Made by a program: the position numbers and the translations under genes. This document shows positions 19,301 to 26,262 of a DNA stretch of 64,000 bases, piece by piece. The first letter of the stretch is position 1. Each line of letters opens with the position of its first letter. The stretch comes from Bacteroidetes bacterium GWF2_41_31 (GTDB taxonomy: Bacteria > Bacteroidota > Bacteroidia > Bacteroidales > F082), in the NCBI GenBank assembly GCA_001769215.1, contig MEOL01000017.1, forward strand, positions 1 through 64,000. The letters run 5' to 3'. Below the pieces are notes generated by a model. It did no database searches and was not told the DNA's origin. It saw only the letters and a program-made list of their open reading frames with translations.

Positions 19301-19804
19301 ATAATCCATGAAAACAGGATCTGTATTTGCATTGCTGTTTAGTCCATGATTGATAATCCCCCAGTCGTTTTGAGCCAACGTGTTCAATTGGTCCCATGAA
19401 ACCATTTCATATGCATTGTTAACATGAACATCAGGGCCGTTTTCGCCATCCCCGTTAAAAGAAAAAAGTACCGAGCTCATCTTGAAATGATGCAGGTTAT
19501 TACATCCATCGGAATAAGTAAGGCCCGGGTAGGTGGTTCCGTTGACCAGGCCACCCTCAAATACAGGAAAACCATGAGTAAAAATGGTAAGGCCACCATC
19601 ATCAATTTCCATGCTGAGCGCGAAATCTTTGTTGTATTTTAAGGGAGCCAGCGAAACGGAGACCAATGCTGGATCAGGTGCCTGATCAAAATTTACAATG
19701 ATTAAACTTACCCCGACAGGACTCGACTGTTGGGCCAGAATCCCAAAGAAGGGCATCCAAACCAAAAGCATTGTTACAACGACGATATTGATATATCTTT
19801 TCAT
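16331..19804 (-). CDS. Large T9SS cargo protein with a deacetylase-like N-terminus and Ig-like repeats
   Basis: A 1157-residue secreted protein with a signal peptide (cleavage near ILAQQ at about 25). Residues about 55-340 resemble a NodB/CE4 polysaccharide deacetylase: MEIDDGG (Asp pair), WGIINHGLNSN (His motif, second His not seen), HVNPNG and VFTHSLL. From about 450 to 1060 there are some eight Ig/PKD-like repeats, many opening with a form of LGPDTTICQG and having a YLWSTGDTTQ-like strand. The end is a type A sorting domain (NLYPNPNDGDFTL). It is the last gene of a three-gene operon with a PorP/SprF partner. Deacetylase activity is uncertain because one His motif looks degenerate. Confidence 0.7.
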   Translation of the reverse strand: MKRYINIVVVTMLLVWMPFFGILAQQSSPVGVSLIIVNFDQAPDPALVSVSLAPLKYNKDFALSMEIDDGGLTIFTHGFPVFEGGLVNGTTYPGLTYSDGCNNLHHFKMSSVLFSFNGDGENGPDVHVNNAYEMVSWDQLNTLAQNDWGIINHGLNSNANTDPVFMDYSISRNQSYIRRQLYETTPGGVITHLHVNPNGSEPWTTAASNLGYLSTYNQNQPSPLGDHGGNVNDPAVDWTAFQNIYRLDAGPTNMQQFVSGLADSSINGANYWGAVFTHSLLTQYPFNTFLSDFNFINNTYGSGGLDNILMTSDEEIRDYLLVRDAVTLNYIVNGSVAYITFTGDVPDNLKFYSMSINISSNTNITGYTVFGTTDTTYNGIGTNQGLINVNWDGLVVPPAEQLADDYTTIAVNSGLQRDAWIAMDYVTTLPDGQHKDSLRHALCDLGLTYDEGFCSFLTVDLGPDTTICQGSCVPLSGPFDMAIYQWIVADTIYDTVQSITACPIETTQFVLVVEDNFGNVASDTIIINVLPSPIVNLGNDTTICVGNYLILIGPDPPSGMTYAYLWSTDETTQSITTTAINDSLYFLDVTNTYDCTSRDSITIYAASLPVIDTIIGDTVTCPGIPVQLEVQGSGIDSYLWSTGDTTQMITVNPEGADTTYIYSVIVTNGDSCQISGSKALHVLPGASVSFEQDTLLVCKGNDALLMVANGPDIETYQWIYDETDSTTSVNELLLTKPLLSGYVHVTGTNTSGCIAQDSLYLTIAPLPEITISPDTSICSGETVLLSIEGGDLFYWAIGGDTISTEPTLEIALTDTTTFSVGTADSVTKCYRDTTITVTVYNLPTTTIVYDTNLVCERSLVTLLAEGADFYQWMPSGKSGDTYEFIITDTTELWLIGTTNEGCTFNDTLTLNTLPTPTVNLSGIYPAYCETDPADTLVGLPVDGVFSGVGVTDSLFYPTTAGPGTHALVYALTNEVGCTGYDTVLTTVYGGNQLIDLGPADTLLPSEDLILDGGAGFDSYFWSTGSNARLIVVFGTDYPPGTYEYKVIALINGCTSSGSVNITFINPDFIDVSKEGIINLYPNPNDGDFTLAMPYTREEQMVRIFSMQGNLVFEQEHFICPEMECVLKVQLPNLTTGLYMLQLISGDEVYFKKVMIRK

Positions 19805-19809
19805 CTTAG

Positions 19810-20835
19810 TTACCTCTTGTAGTTATAATCTTCCAGCTGAGGATAGGCTACCTGGCGATATTTTCTGCTCCTTGATTTTGACGATTTTTTCCTTTTCGAC
19901 GATTTGGAGGTATTTGAATCCTTCTTTTCGAAGTATTTGGTGTCGTTCATGTTAAAACGGTAACCAATGCCAAATTCATGTGAGCCTCCCGATCCCTGGT
20001 TGATGCCACTCATCCCGATTTCGTATGAATAGTTGAACACAAATCCCCTGGTAATGTGGGCGCCGATGTTGATGGCCAGGGCACCACTGTTCCGGTACAT
20101 TAACCCTCCCCAGAATTGCTGCTGGTAAATAAAAAGTGTCGACAGTTCCAGAATGGAAGGTTCGTTGGTGGTTTTGCGAAACACACCATAAGCCTGCATC
20201 TGCCATAGTTCGCCCATATCAAAGAGGTACGATGAGTATACCATGACTTCGCGTTGAACTTTAAACTTGTAGGCTGTACCCTGATAATCGTCTTTTGACT
20301 GAAATAACGAAGGAATGGAAAAACCCAGGTTGAAACGATCGCGGTTATAGTGAATCCCAAAACCCGCGTTCACGGCGGAACTGTTCATTTTAGCAGGATC
20401 GGTCAGAATGGGGTCGTTGGGGTCGATTCCAATCCCTTTGCCCACGTTAACAGTTGTTTGGTAATAGGTTCCCCAAAATCCAAAATACAAATATTGATCG
20501 TCCTCAACCATCAGTTTGTAGGTATAACTGGCATTGAGTTTAAAGGTGGACAACAGATCAGTTTTATCGGTAACAGCCTCGCCGCCCAGCCACATTTTTT
20601 GTTGGTAGATATTACCAAAACCATTGGCGCTAAAGGTTCTGGGGCTTCCGGTGATTCGCGTCCAGTCGTTACGATAGGCCATGAACAGCTCGTTATACCC
20701 CGTAAATCCCGCCAAGGCAGGCGTGAGGGAATAAGGATTAATCAGGTATTGTGTCCGGTGCGGGAATTGCTGTGCCGAAAGAGTCAGTCCCGCGAAGATG
20801 CATATCAGAATACTATGTAGTTTGATGATTTTCAT
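19810..20835 (-). CDS. PorP/SprF-family outer-membrane protein of type IX secretion
   Basis: A 341-residue protein with a signal peptide (cleavage near LSAQQ), and the family opening QYLINPYSLTPALAGFTGYN followed by RNDWTRITGSP. PorP/SprF-like proteins are outer-membrane barrels often encoded next to a type B T9SS cargo protein, which they help secrete or hold on the surface. That arrangement is present: the cargo gene ends 1 bp upstream, and another cargo gene begins 5 bp downstream. Unusually the C-terminal 45 residues are rich in Lys, Ser and Arg after the barrel, a basic tail that may lie in the periplasm. Confidence 0.9.
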   Translation of the reverse strand: MKIIKLHSILICIFAGLTLSAQQFPHRTQYLINPYSLTPALAGFTGYNELFMAYRNDWTRITGSPRTFSANGFGNIYQQKMWLGGEAVTDKTDLLSTFKLNASYTYKLMVEDDQYLYFGFWGTYYQTTVNVGKGIGIDPNDPILTDPAKMNSSAVNAGFGIHYNRDRFNLGFSIPSLFQSKDDYQGTAYKFKVQREVMVYSSYLFDMGELWQMQAYGVFRKTTNEPSILELSTLFIYQQQFWGGLMYRNSGALAINIGAHITRGFVFNYSYEIGMSGINQGSGGSHEFGIGYRFNMNDTKYFEKKDSNTSKSSKRKKSSKSRSRKYRQVAYPQLEDYNYKR

Positions 20836-20836
20836 A

Positions 20837-22489
20837 TTATCTGATAATGGTTATGGGACCTTTAAACGCATTACCCTGCGCATCTTGAATTACATAATAA
20901 TAGGTGGACTGAGGCAGGGGATTCCCTTTCGACTGCCCATCCCAGTCGTTTTGATAGCTTTCGGAGGCATAAACACTTTGTCCGCCCCGGCTATAAATGG
21001 TTACTTTTATAGGGAAAGTAACGCTCGGGTTATTCACCAGCCAAACATCGTTAAAGCCATCACCGTTAGGGGTGAACAGGTTCATGATTTCGGTTCCTCC
21101 TCCCGCACTGCCTTTGTTTAAAGCTACAAACCTGAGGGTATTGCTGCATCCCTTGTTGTAAACGGTGGCATCGTAGATACCGGCAGTGGTAATCGAAATC
21201 GCTAATTCTGTTGATCCATCGTACCAAACCACACTATCATAATTGGCAGTCACATCAACCGACACAATCAATGTTGAGCCTTTTGCAAAATAGGTGGTGT
21301 CATCGTTGCCGATGAGGCTATCTCCAATGCGGAAGGCAAATTCGGGCAAACCGTAAATGGTTACCGGCTTTACGATCGAGTCGAAACATCCGATGTTGGT
21401 CCACACCTTCAATTGTACATCATAAGAACCCTGATTTACATAAAAGTTGCTCGTGTTTTGGAATACATCCGTTTTCCCATCACCAAATTGCCAAAACCAT
21501 TGGTTTTCAATTCCGGTGGTTACTACCGTGAGGCTGGTAAAAAAGGTAGTTGTGTTTTGACAGGTGTTTTCATATTCAAAATCAACCCGGGGCAATGATC
21601 CAACAGGAACTGCATTGTATGTAGCATTCATAGGGCTGGCCATGAAATAAACCCGCATTCCAACCAGGTGATTGCCGCTGGTATCGAAGACGTGCTTCAC
21701 GGTGTCTCCCTCGGCATCGTTAAACTGCCCGTCTGAATTAAGGTCCCACAAAATATACGTAATGCTATCATTGGTAAGCGTGGTGTTGATCAAGGTGGTG
21801 ATCCCTTTTTCACATACCGTGTCGTAGGTAAACGCTATATTGACAAAATAGTTTACCTCCACTAAAAAAGATTTTCTGGTACTGCAACCCGACGCATTGG
21901 TTATTTCGACAGAGTAAGTGGTGTTGGTAGTTGGACTTACCTCAATCTGTGGTTCGGTGCTCCCTGTATTCCAAAGAATGGTTGCGTCCGCTTCAACATC
22001 CACCCAAACAATGGTGTCGGTACCGGCATCAATAGACAATGTATCATTCGAGGAACCCAGTATCAGCGGAATCGGATTCACCACGACATAGGTAGTATCA
22101 CGGAAAGTGGAATCGTTTTGGTCAGTTATTTCAACCCAGTAAAATGTGTTTTCGATTGGGAAAACCTGAATACTTTGGGTAGTTGAATCATTTGACCAGA
22201 GATAGCTCTGCATGTTATCGGCTGCTGTTAACACAAGGCTGTCGCCTAAACAAATGGTGTCACGAAGAATGGTGTCAACCTGAATGAGAGGATTGACATT
22301 TAAGTGATTATCGAAGTTAAAAGAATAGTTATCCGCTTGATGAAGGTCTGTTATTTGGTTATTAAGTTTTGTAACATATGAATGAGTAATGGAAATAGCG
22401 GCACTCTTTTTCTCCATCACTTCAGCTAAAGATGCGTAAAAGCAGGCGATGACAAGGAGAACAGCAATACTTATTCCGAATTTATTCAT
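20837..22489 (-). CDS. T9SS cargo protein with a type B (gliding-associated) C-terminal domain
   Basis: A 550-residue secreted protein with a signal peptide and two or more Ig/PKD-like repeats (for example WSNDSTTQSIQVFP near 105 and ILWDLNSDGQFND near 245). It ends in the CHU_C/gliding-motility domain: NLFTPNGDGFNDVW, then YSRGGQSVY and PLPQSTYYYVI, which marks a type B cargo that usually depends on a PorP/SprF partner. That partner gene follows immediately. The start is placed at ATG 22489 (MNKFGIS); two further in-frame ATG codons lie just upstream. Confidence 0.85.
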   Translation of the reverse strand: MNKFGISIAVLLVIACFYASLAEVMEKKSAAISITHSYVTKLNNQITDLHQADNYSFNFDNHLNVNPLIQVDTILRDTICLGDSLVLTAADNMQSYLWSNDSTTQSIQVFPIENTFYWVEITDQNDSTFRDTTYVVVNPIPLILGSSNDTLSIDAGTDTIVWVDVEADATILWNTGSTEPQIEVSPTTNTTYSVEITNASGCSTRKSFLVEVNYFVNIAFTYDTVCEKGITTLINTTLTNDSITYILWDLNSDGQFNDAEGDTVKHVFDTSGNHLVGMRVYFMASPMNATYNAVPVGSLPRVDFEYENTCQNTTTFFTSLTVVTTGIENQWFWQFGDGKTDVFQNTSNFYVNQGSYDVQLKVWTNIGCFDSIVKPVTIYGLPEFAFRIGDSLIGNDDTTYFAKGSTLIVSVDVTANYDSVVWYDGSTELAISITTAGIYDATVYNKGCSNTLRFVALNKGSAGGGTEIMNLFTPNGDGFNDVWLVNNPSVTFPIKVTIYSRGGQSVYASESYQNDWDGQSKGNPLPQSTYYYVIQDAQGNAFKGPITIIR

Positions 22490-22706
22490 GTGCATAGTAC
22501 TCAACTATTTTCTGCAAAAGTTTTAGCTAGTAAAATTAATGGAATATCAACGAACACAGCAAAGCTGGATAAATTAGTTTTTCACAATCTGTTGAAAAAC
22601 CGTTGAGACAGGTGAATGGGTAGCTAAGCCCTTGTTTTACGGAAGAGGTCATGGTCTGTGAATGGCGTCATTTCGAAATATTTCGGTGAAATAAAATAAA
22701 AAGCCA
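22490..22706. other. Promoter region of the type B cargo operon
   Basis: About 200 bp without a gene. It must contain the promoter of the minus-strand operon. On the minus strand a single CCATTCACC (22611-22619) resembles a half site of the operator at 51953, but the second repeat is not convincing. Confidence 0.3.
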
Positions 22707-22735
22707 TTGCATTTTTAAATTATTATTTATCTTTG
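22707..22735 (+). promoter_or_regulatory. Promoter of tRNA-Asn
   Basis: TTG at 22707-22709, 18 bp, then TATCTTTG at 22728-22735, a full TAnnTTTG box. The predicted start, near 22742, is about 15 bp before the mature tRNA. Confidence 0.55.
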
Positions 22736-22756
22736 CGCCTCCTTACGGGGAAATAC

Positions 22757-22830
22757 TCCTCCTTAGCTCAGTTGGTTAGAGCATCTGACTGTTAATCAGA
22801 GGGTCTCAGGTTCAAGTCCTGAAGGGGGAG
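22757..22830 (+). tRNA. tRNA-Asn (anticodon GTT)
   Basis: A complete 74-nt cloverleaf: acceptor TCCTCCT pairs with AGGGGGA, anticodon stem TCTGA/TCAGA holds the loop CTGTTAA with anticodon GTT, and the T arm is TCAGG-TTCAAGT-CCTGA. The discriminator base is G. CCA is not encoded. It is followed by its own terminator and by tandem partial copies of its 3' half. Confidence 0.95.
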
Positions 22831-22843
22831 CACCAAAATAAGG

Positions 22844-22870
22844 AATCCGGTTATAAGCCGGATTTTTTTT
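22844..22870 (+). terminator. Terminator of tRNA-Asn
   Basis: AATCCGG (22844-22850) pairs with CCGGATT (22858-22864), followed by a run of T. It is the first of two near-identical copies. Confidence 0.8.
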
Positions 22871-22942
22871 GGCTGAATGAAATAAGAGGATCTCAGGTTC
22901 ACTCCGATGGCAATCGGAGGCAGGGGGAGCACCAAAATAAGG

Positions 22943-22970
22943 AATCCGGTTATAAGCCGGATTTTTTTTT
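22943..22970 (+). terminator. Second copy of the tRNA terminator
   Basis: AATCCGG (22943-22949) with CCGGATT (22957-22963) and a T-tract of about nine bases; it is part of the second tandem copy. Confidence 0.7.
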
Positions 22971-23224
22971 GGCAGGAAGAAATAAGAGGGTCTCTGGTTC
23001 ACTCCGATATCTATTACAACCCTGCTTGAAACTTTAAAACAATGATTGTCTTTTGTTTTGGAATTATAATAGATGACGAAAAAGTATGGTCACCCATACC
23101 TTTTATTTTTATTCCATAGGCTTTTTAGTTTCTTCGCAATTAATTTATTTTCCTTAAAAATATTTTAAAATTGAAATCTTATACTTGTTCCTATTGCCGA
23201 ATTCTAAAGGAATCTATATAATCG

Positions 23225-23232
23225 TATTTTTG
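23225..23232 (+). promoter_or_regulatory. -7 box before the Crp/Fnr gene
   Basis: TATTTTTG fits TAnnTTTG, 18 bp before ATG 23251. This favours that ATG over an open codon 66 bp upstream. The -33 box is unclear. Confidence 0.4.
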
Positions 23233-23250
23233 TGGAAATTCAGATCGATT

Positions 23251-23943
23251 ATGAATGGTAAGTTGGACCTTAATTGTTCTTCCTGTTCGATGAAATCGCA
23301 TTTGTTCGACTTCCTCAACAAGGAGGAGTTGGATAGGATTTCACTTTGTAAAAAAAGGGTTGTTTTTAAAACGGGTGAAATTATTGTTAAACAGGGAACT
23401 CCGGTTTCTCATGTCATCAGTTTTACCTCTGGAATAGCGAAAGTATATATTGAAGGGGCAAACAACAGAAACCTGATCCTGCAGTTTATCAAACCAACCC
23501 AGTTTTTGGGCAGTCCCGGCATCTATGTTGACAGCATTCACCATTTCACGGTAGTAGCCATCGAAGATTCTTCGGTGTGTTTTATCGATTTGGATGTCTT
23601 TAAAAATATTGTGAGAACAAATGCTGATTTTGCTGATGCGTTTATAAGACAGCTCAGCAGAGAAGGCATTTTTAATTATGCCAGATTTATCAGCCTGACC
23701 CATAAAAATATGCATGGGCGCATTGCAGACGGTTTGCTTTATCTGCATAAAACGATATTCAATGATAGGAACTTTGAAATTAGAATTTCGAGACAAGACC
23801 TTGCGGAAATGACCGGAATGTCAAAGGATAGCGTTATCCGAACATTGAAGGAACTAGACGAAGACGGCGTGATTAAGCTGAACCAACGAAGTATTCTTAT
23901 TGTTGACTTAAAAAAACTTGACCGTATTTGTGAACTGGGGTGA
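23251..23943 (+). CDS. Crp/Fnr-family transcription regulator
   Basis: A 230-residue regulator with an N-terminal cyclic-nucleotide-binding-like domain (about 20-140) and a C-terminal winged helix-turn-helix (about 150-225), where SRQDLAEMTGMSKDSVIRTL is the recognition region. Near the start there is CSSC (C9 and C12), and two more cysteines lie in ISLCKK and SSVCFID, so a redox-sensing cluster as in Fnr is possible but not shown. It precedes, with a 239-bp gap, three exported Cys-rich proteins on the same strand that it might control. Confidence 0.85.
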   Translation: MNGKLDLNCSSCSMKSHLFDFLNKEELDRISLCKKRVVFKTGEIIVKQGTPVSHVISFTSGIAKVYIEGANNRNLILQFIKPTQFLGSPGIYVDSIHHFTVVAIEDSSVCFIDLDVFKNIVRTNADFADAFIRQLSREGIFNYARFISLTHKNMHGRIADGLLYLHKTIFNDRNFEIRISRQDLAEMTGMSKDSVIRTLKELDEDGVIKLNQRSILIVDLKKLDRICELG

Positions 23944-24182
23944 TACCGATTAATCCAGTCCATGATCTCTTTCGATACATATAAAGTCAAGTTGGATGTA
24001 GAATGGCTCTTTCACCTGAATTGGTGTTTTTCAGTTAACCAGGTTTTCCAGATGTCGATATATGTCGTAAATTATACGATTTCAATCACTATTTTTCCGT
24101 TTTTTTCATGATGATTTGGTTGGCAGCCAGTTGTACAATAGGCTACTTTTACAGCCGTGTACATTTATTTAATATGATATAT

Positions 24183-24860
24183 ATGAAAACAAAATCCGGT
24201 TTTATCTCACTATTTATCTTCCTGTTTTCTGCCATGGCATTAGTTGGACAGACAAGAGAATCAATGGATATCATCTTTCCAACTTCCGGTAATTGTTATA
24301 CCTGTAAGCTGCGCATCGAGGACGCTGTTAATACTATTGTTGGGGTTGAATTCGTTAATTGGGTCAATTCAGATGCAATTACCGAGGTTATTTATGACGG
24401 CAGCAAGACCGATGCTTTTCAAATAATGCATACCATTGCCAATGTGGGTCATGATACAGAGTGGTATCCTGCCCCTGACAGTGCCTATAACCTGCTTATT
24501 GGTACTTGTTGCGAATATGAGCGGGTGATGGATTATACCAATGTTCAGGAAGGCTATCTTAGTTTGATGGACATTTGGGTCACTCCGTTAACCGAGGTGC
24601 GTCTTAGGGATGAAGCCGACATTTCAATATTCCCAACCATCGGGAATGGGCTTTTTTACATCAACATCAGCAACTTTCAGAAACAGGCCCAAATCGGGGC
24701 CTCGGTTTATTCAATTGCAGGGCAACGGGTTTACACTCAGAATTTAACACCTGGAAATAAAAACCAAATTGACTTGAGTTCTTTGAACAGCGGACAATAT
24801 TTTCTAGTTGTTTTAAACGGTGAAACAGTTATTTCAAAATCCAAACTAATTAAATTATAA
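24183..24860 (+). CDS. HMA-like metal-binding protein with T9SS sorting domain
   Basis: A 225-residue secreted protein: signal peptide (to about 23), a heavy-metal-associated-like domain (about 28-98) with the metal motif GNCYTC (C38, C41) and a GHDTEWY strand like that of copper chaperones, then CC at 109-110 (GTCCEYE), and a type A T9SS sorting domain from about 150 (FPTIGNGLFYI ... GQYFLVVL). An HMA fold on a T9SS cargo would place a copper-chaperone-like domain on the cell surface. The start at 24183 (MKTKSGF) opens directly into the signal peptide; a longer frame starts 75 bp upstream. It is probably co-transcribed with the lipoprotein 12 bp downstream. Confidence 0.75.
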   Translation: MKTKSGFISLFIFLFSAMALVGQTRESMDIIFPTSGNCYTCKLRIEDAVNTIVGVEFVNWVNSDAITEVIYDGSKTDAFQIMHTIANVGHDTEWYPAPDSAYNLLIGTCCEYERVMDYTNVQEGYLSLMDIWVTPLTEVRLRDEADISIFPTIGNGLFYINISNFQKQAQIGASVYSIAGQRVYTQNLTPGNKNQIDLSSLNSGQYFLVVLNGETVISKSKLIKL

Positions 24861-24872
24861 GGGGATAAATCG

Positions 24873-25241
24873 ATGAAATTAAAACTACTATTCCTCGTTT
24901 TCCTGTGTGCCTTTGTTATCACGGGGTGTAAGAAATCTGAAAACACAGGCCCTGTTGATGGGACAACAACCCCTAAAATTACTAACCTCATTGCCGATAA
25001 AACGGAGATAAAGGTTGGAGGTGAAGATCCCTGTATTATTACATGTGAGGCTACCGGAGGAAATATCAAATACCAATGGGAAGTTGATTTGGGTGATATT
25101 TTCCCGCTAAACGAAACCGGTTCACAGGTACGGTTTACAGGTTCAGAATGCTGTCTTGGAGAAAAATTGATCAAATGTACCATTTCGAATGACAAGGGGA
25201 GTGATGAGCAAGTCATTGTCATTAACATTTTTATTCCGTAG
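24873..25241 (+). CDS. Small Ig-like lipoprotein with a CC motif
   Basis: A 122-residue lipoprotein with the lipobox VITGC (C19). The mature part is one Ig/PKD-like domain: Cys58 and a later Cys near 101 could form the core disulfide around Trp69, and an adjacent pair C93-C94 sits in GSECCLGE. It lies between the HMA-like gene (12 bp upstream) and a barrel gene (67 bp downstream) whose products also carry CC pairs. Function unknown. Confidence 0.7.
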   Translation: MKLKLLFLVFLCAFVITGCKKSENTGPVDGTTTPKITNLIADKTEIKVGGEDPCIITCEATGGNIKYQWEVDLGDIFPLNETGSQVRFTGSECCLGEKLIKCTISNDKGSDEQVIVINIFIP

Positions 25242-25308
25242 GCTTATTGCATTTTAGCAGAAATGGGACGTTCTTCTGCAAAACAACCTCACCTAAACCT
25301 GATTAGAA

Positions 25309-26250
25309 ATGAAAAAAGAGGTACCGGTATTTACGGCAGCCTTGTTGCTACTGGTCAATGCATCATCTTTTGGGCAATGCTGCGCAGCCGGGAACCCAAT
25401 TACTGCTGATGGCTCGGCAAGTGGCGGCGGCAAAAATATTCTCGAGATCTCGGCTTTATACAAACACAGTTATTCCGACACTTATTTTTATGGAAGCGAA
25501 CGCTCTGATTATAAATATATTGACTACTCCTACTTTGATTTCAATTCTTTCAGGTTGGCTTATGGCATAACCTCGAAGATTAAACTAAGTGCCGAAATCG
25601 GATATTTCTTTTCCAAGTCTCAAACGTTTAATTTCGGATTTAACAGGGAAGCAAAAGGTTTGGGGGATGGTGTTTTAGAAATACAGTATGACCTGTATAA
25701 AAATCCCAAACAGAATTTTGATGTTTTTACGACTTTTAGGGTTACGTTGCCCATTGGTGAATTCGATCAAATGAATGGGCCAGTGGTACTCCCAATCGAT
25801 ATTCAACCCTCATCTGGTGGTTATAAGTACAATTTTGGGATTTTATTATCAAAACGCTATTTTGAAGGAAAAATTCTGGTATTTGTGGATGGTTCGTGTG
25901 AAATATCACAACGTATACAAACCAATCGAACCAATTATAAATATGGAAACTTATACAATGCCTCAATATTTGGATCGTACAAACTCTGGAAAAACCTAAT
26001 TGGGGTCCTCCAGGTCCGTAGCCAGATAAGGGATCGGGCTTCTGATAAGAACCATGAATTGGTGCAGTCGACCGGTGGTCATGTAATGTTTGTTGTGCCG
26101 CAGTTAAGGGTTCATTTTCTTAGGGCTTGGAATGCATCCTTTATTTTCGAATACCCAATTTATAAGAATATGAATGGAAAGCAATTAACCAATAAGTATG
26201 CGTATTCGGTAGGGCTTTCACATCAAATTGATTTTAAGAAATCACATTAG
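25309..26250 (+). CDS. Outer-membrane barrel with an N-terminal CC motif
   Basis: A 313-residue protein with a signal peptide; the mature start has QCCAAGNPI (C24, C25). The rest is alternating strands typical of an outer-membrane barrel of the phenol-degradation meta-pathway or transporter type, including YGITSKIKLSAEIGYFF and a final YSVGLSHQIDF. It ends 12 bp from the convergent PAS kinase gene. A Cys pair exposed at the mature N-terminus could bind a soft metal; with the two upstream genes it may form a surface metal-handling set (inference). Confidence 0.7.
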   Translation: MKKEVPVFTAALLLLVNASSFGQCCAAGNPITADGSASGGGKNILEISALYKHSYSDTYFYGSERSDYKYIDYSYFDFNSFRLAYGITSKIKLSAEIGYFFSKSQTFNFGFNREAKGLGDGVLEIQYDLYKNPKQNFDVFTTFRVTLPIGEFDQMNGPVVLPIDIQPSSGGYKYNFGILLSKRYFEGKILVFVDGSCEISQRIQTNRTNYKYGNLYNASIFGSYKLWKNLIGVLQVRSQIRDRASDKNHELVQSTGGHVMFVVPQLRVHFLRAWNASFIFEYPIYKNMNGKQLTNKYAYSVGLSHQIDFKKSH

Positions 26251-26262
26251 TTGTGCCGAATA

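Larger units (their letters stand above)
22794..23010 (+). repeat. Tandem copies of the tRNA-Asn 3' half with terminator
   Basis: The segment from the 3' anticodon stem of the tRNA (22794) through its terminator is repeated from 22881, and a third partial copy starts at 22981, 100 bp later. The copies keep AGAGGRTCTC.GGTTCA, GGGGGAGCACCAAAATAAGG and the terminator. In copies two and three, the 3' side of the T arm is replaced by sequence starting ACTCCGAT; in copy two this forms a perfect hairpin CTCCGAT-GGCA-ATCGGAG (22902-22919). Neither copy can fold as a tRNA. Confidence 0.85.

Noticed and set aside
22611-22619. CCATTCACC on the minus strand before the type B cargo operon
   Set aside because: Only one half site is convincing; the sequence 12 bp away does not match the second repeat.
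22796-23002. Open frame on the minus strand over the tRNA copies
   Set aside because: It is the reverse reading of tRNA and terminator repeats, including the well-known false peptide ending SGLEPETL.
22794-23010. CRISPR-like array
   Set aside because: The repeats are tRNA 3' halves with terminators, not short repeats with unique spacers.
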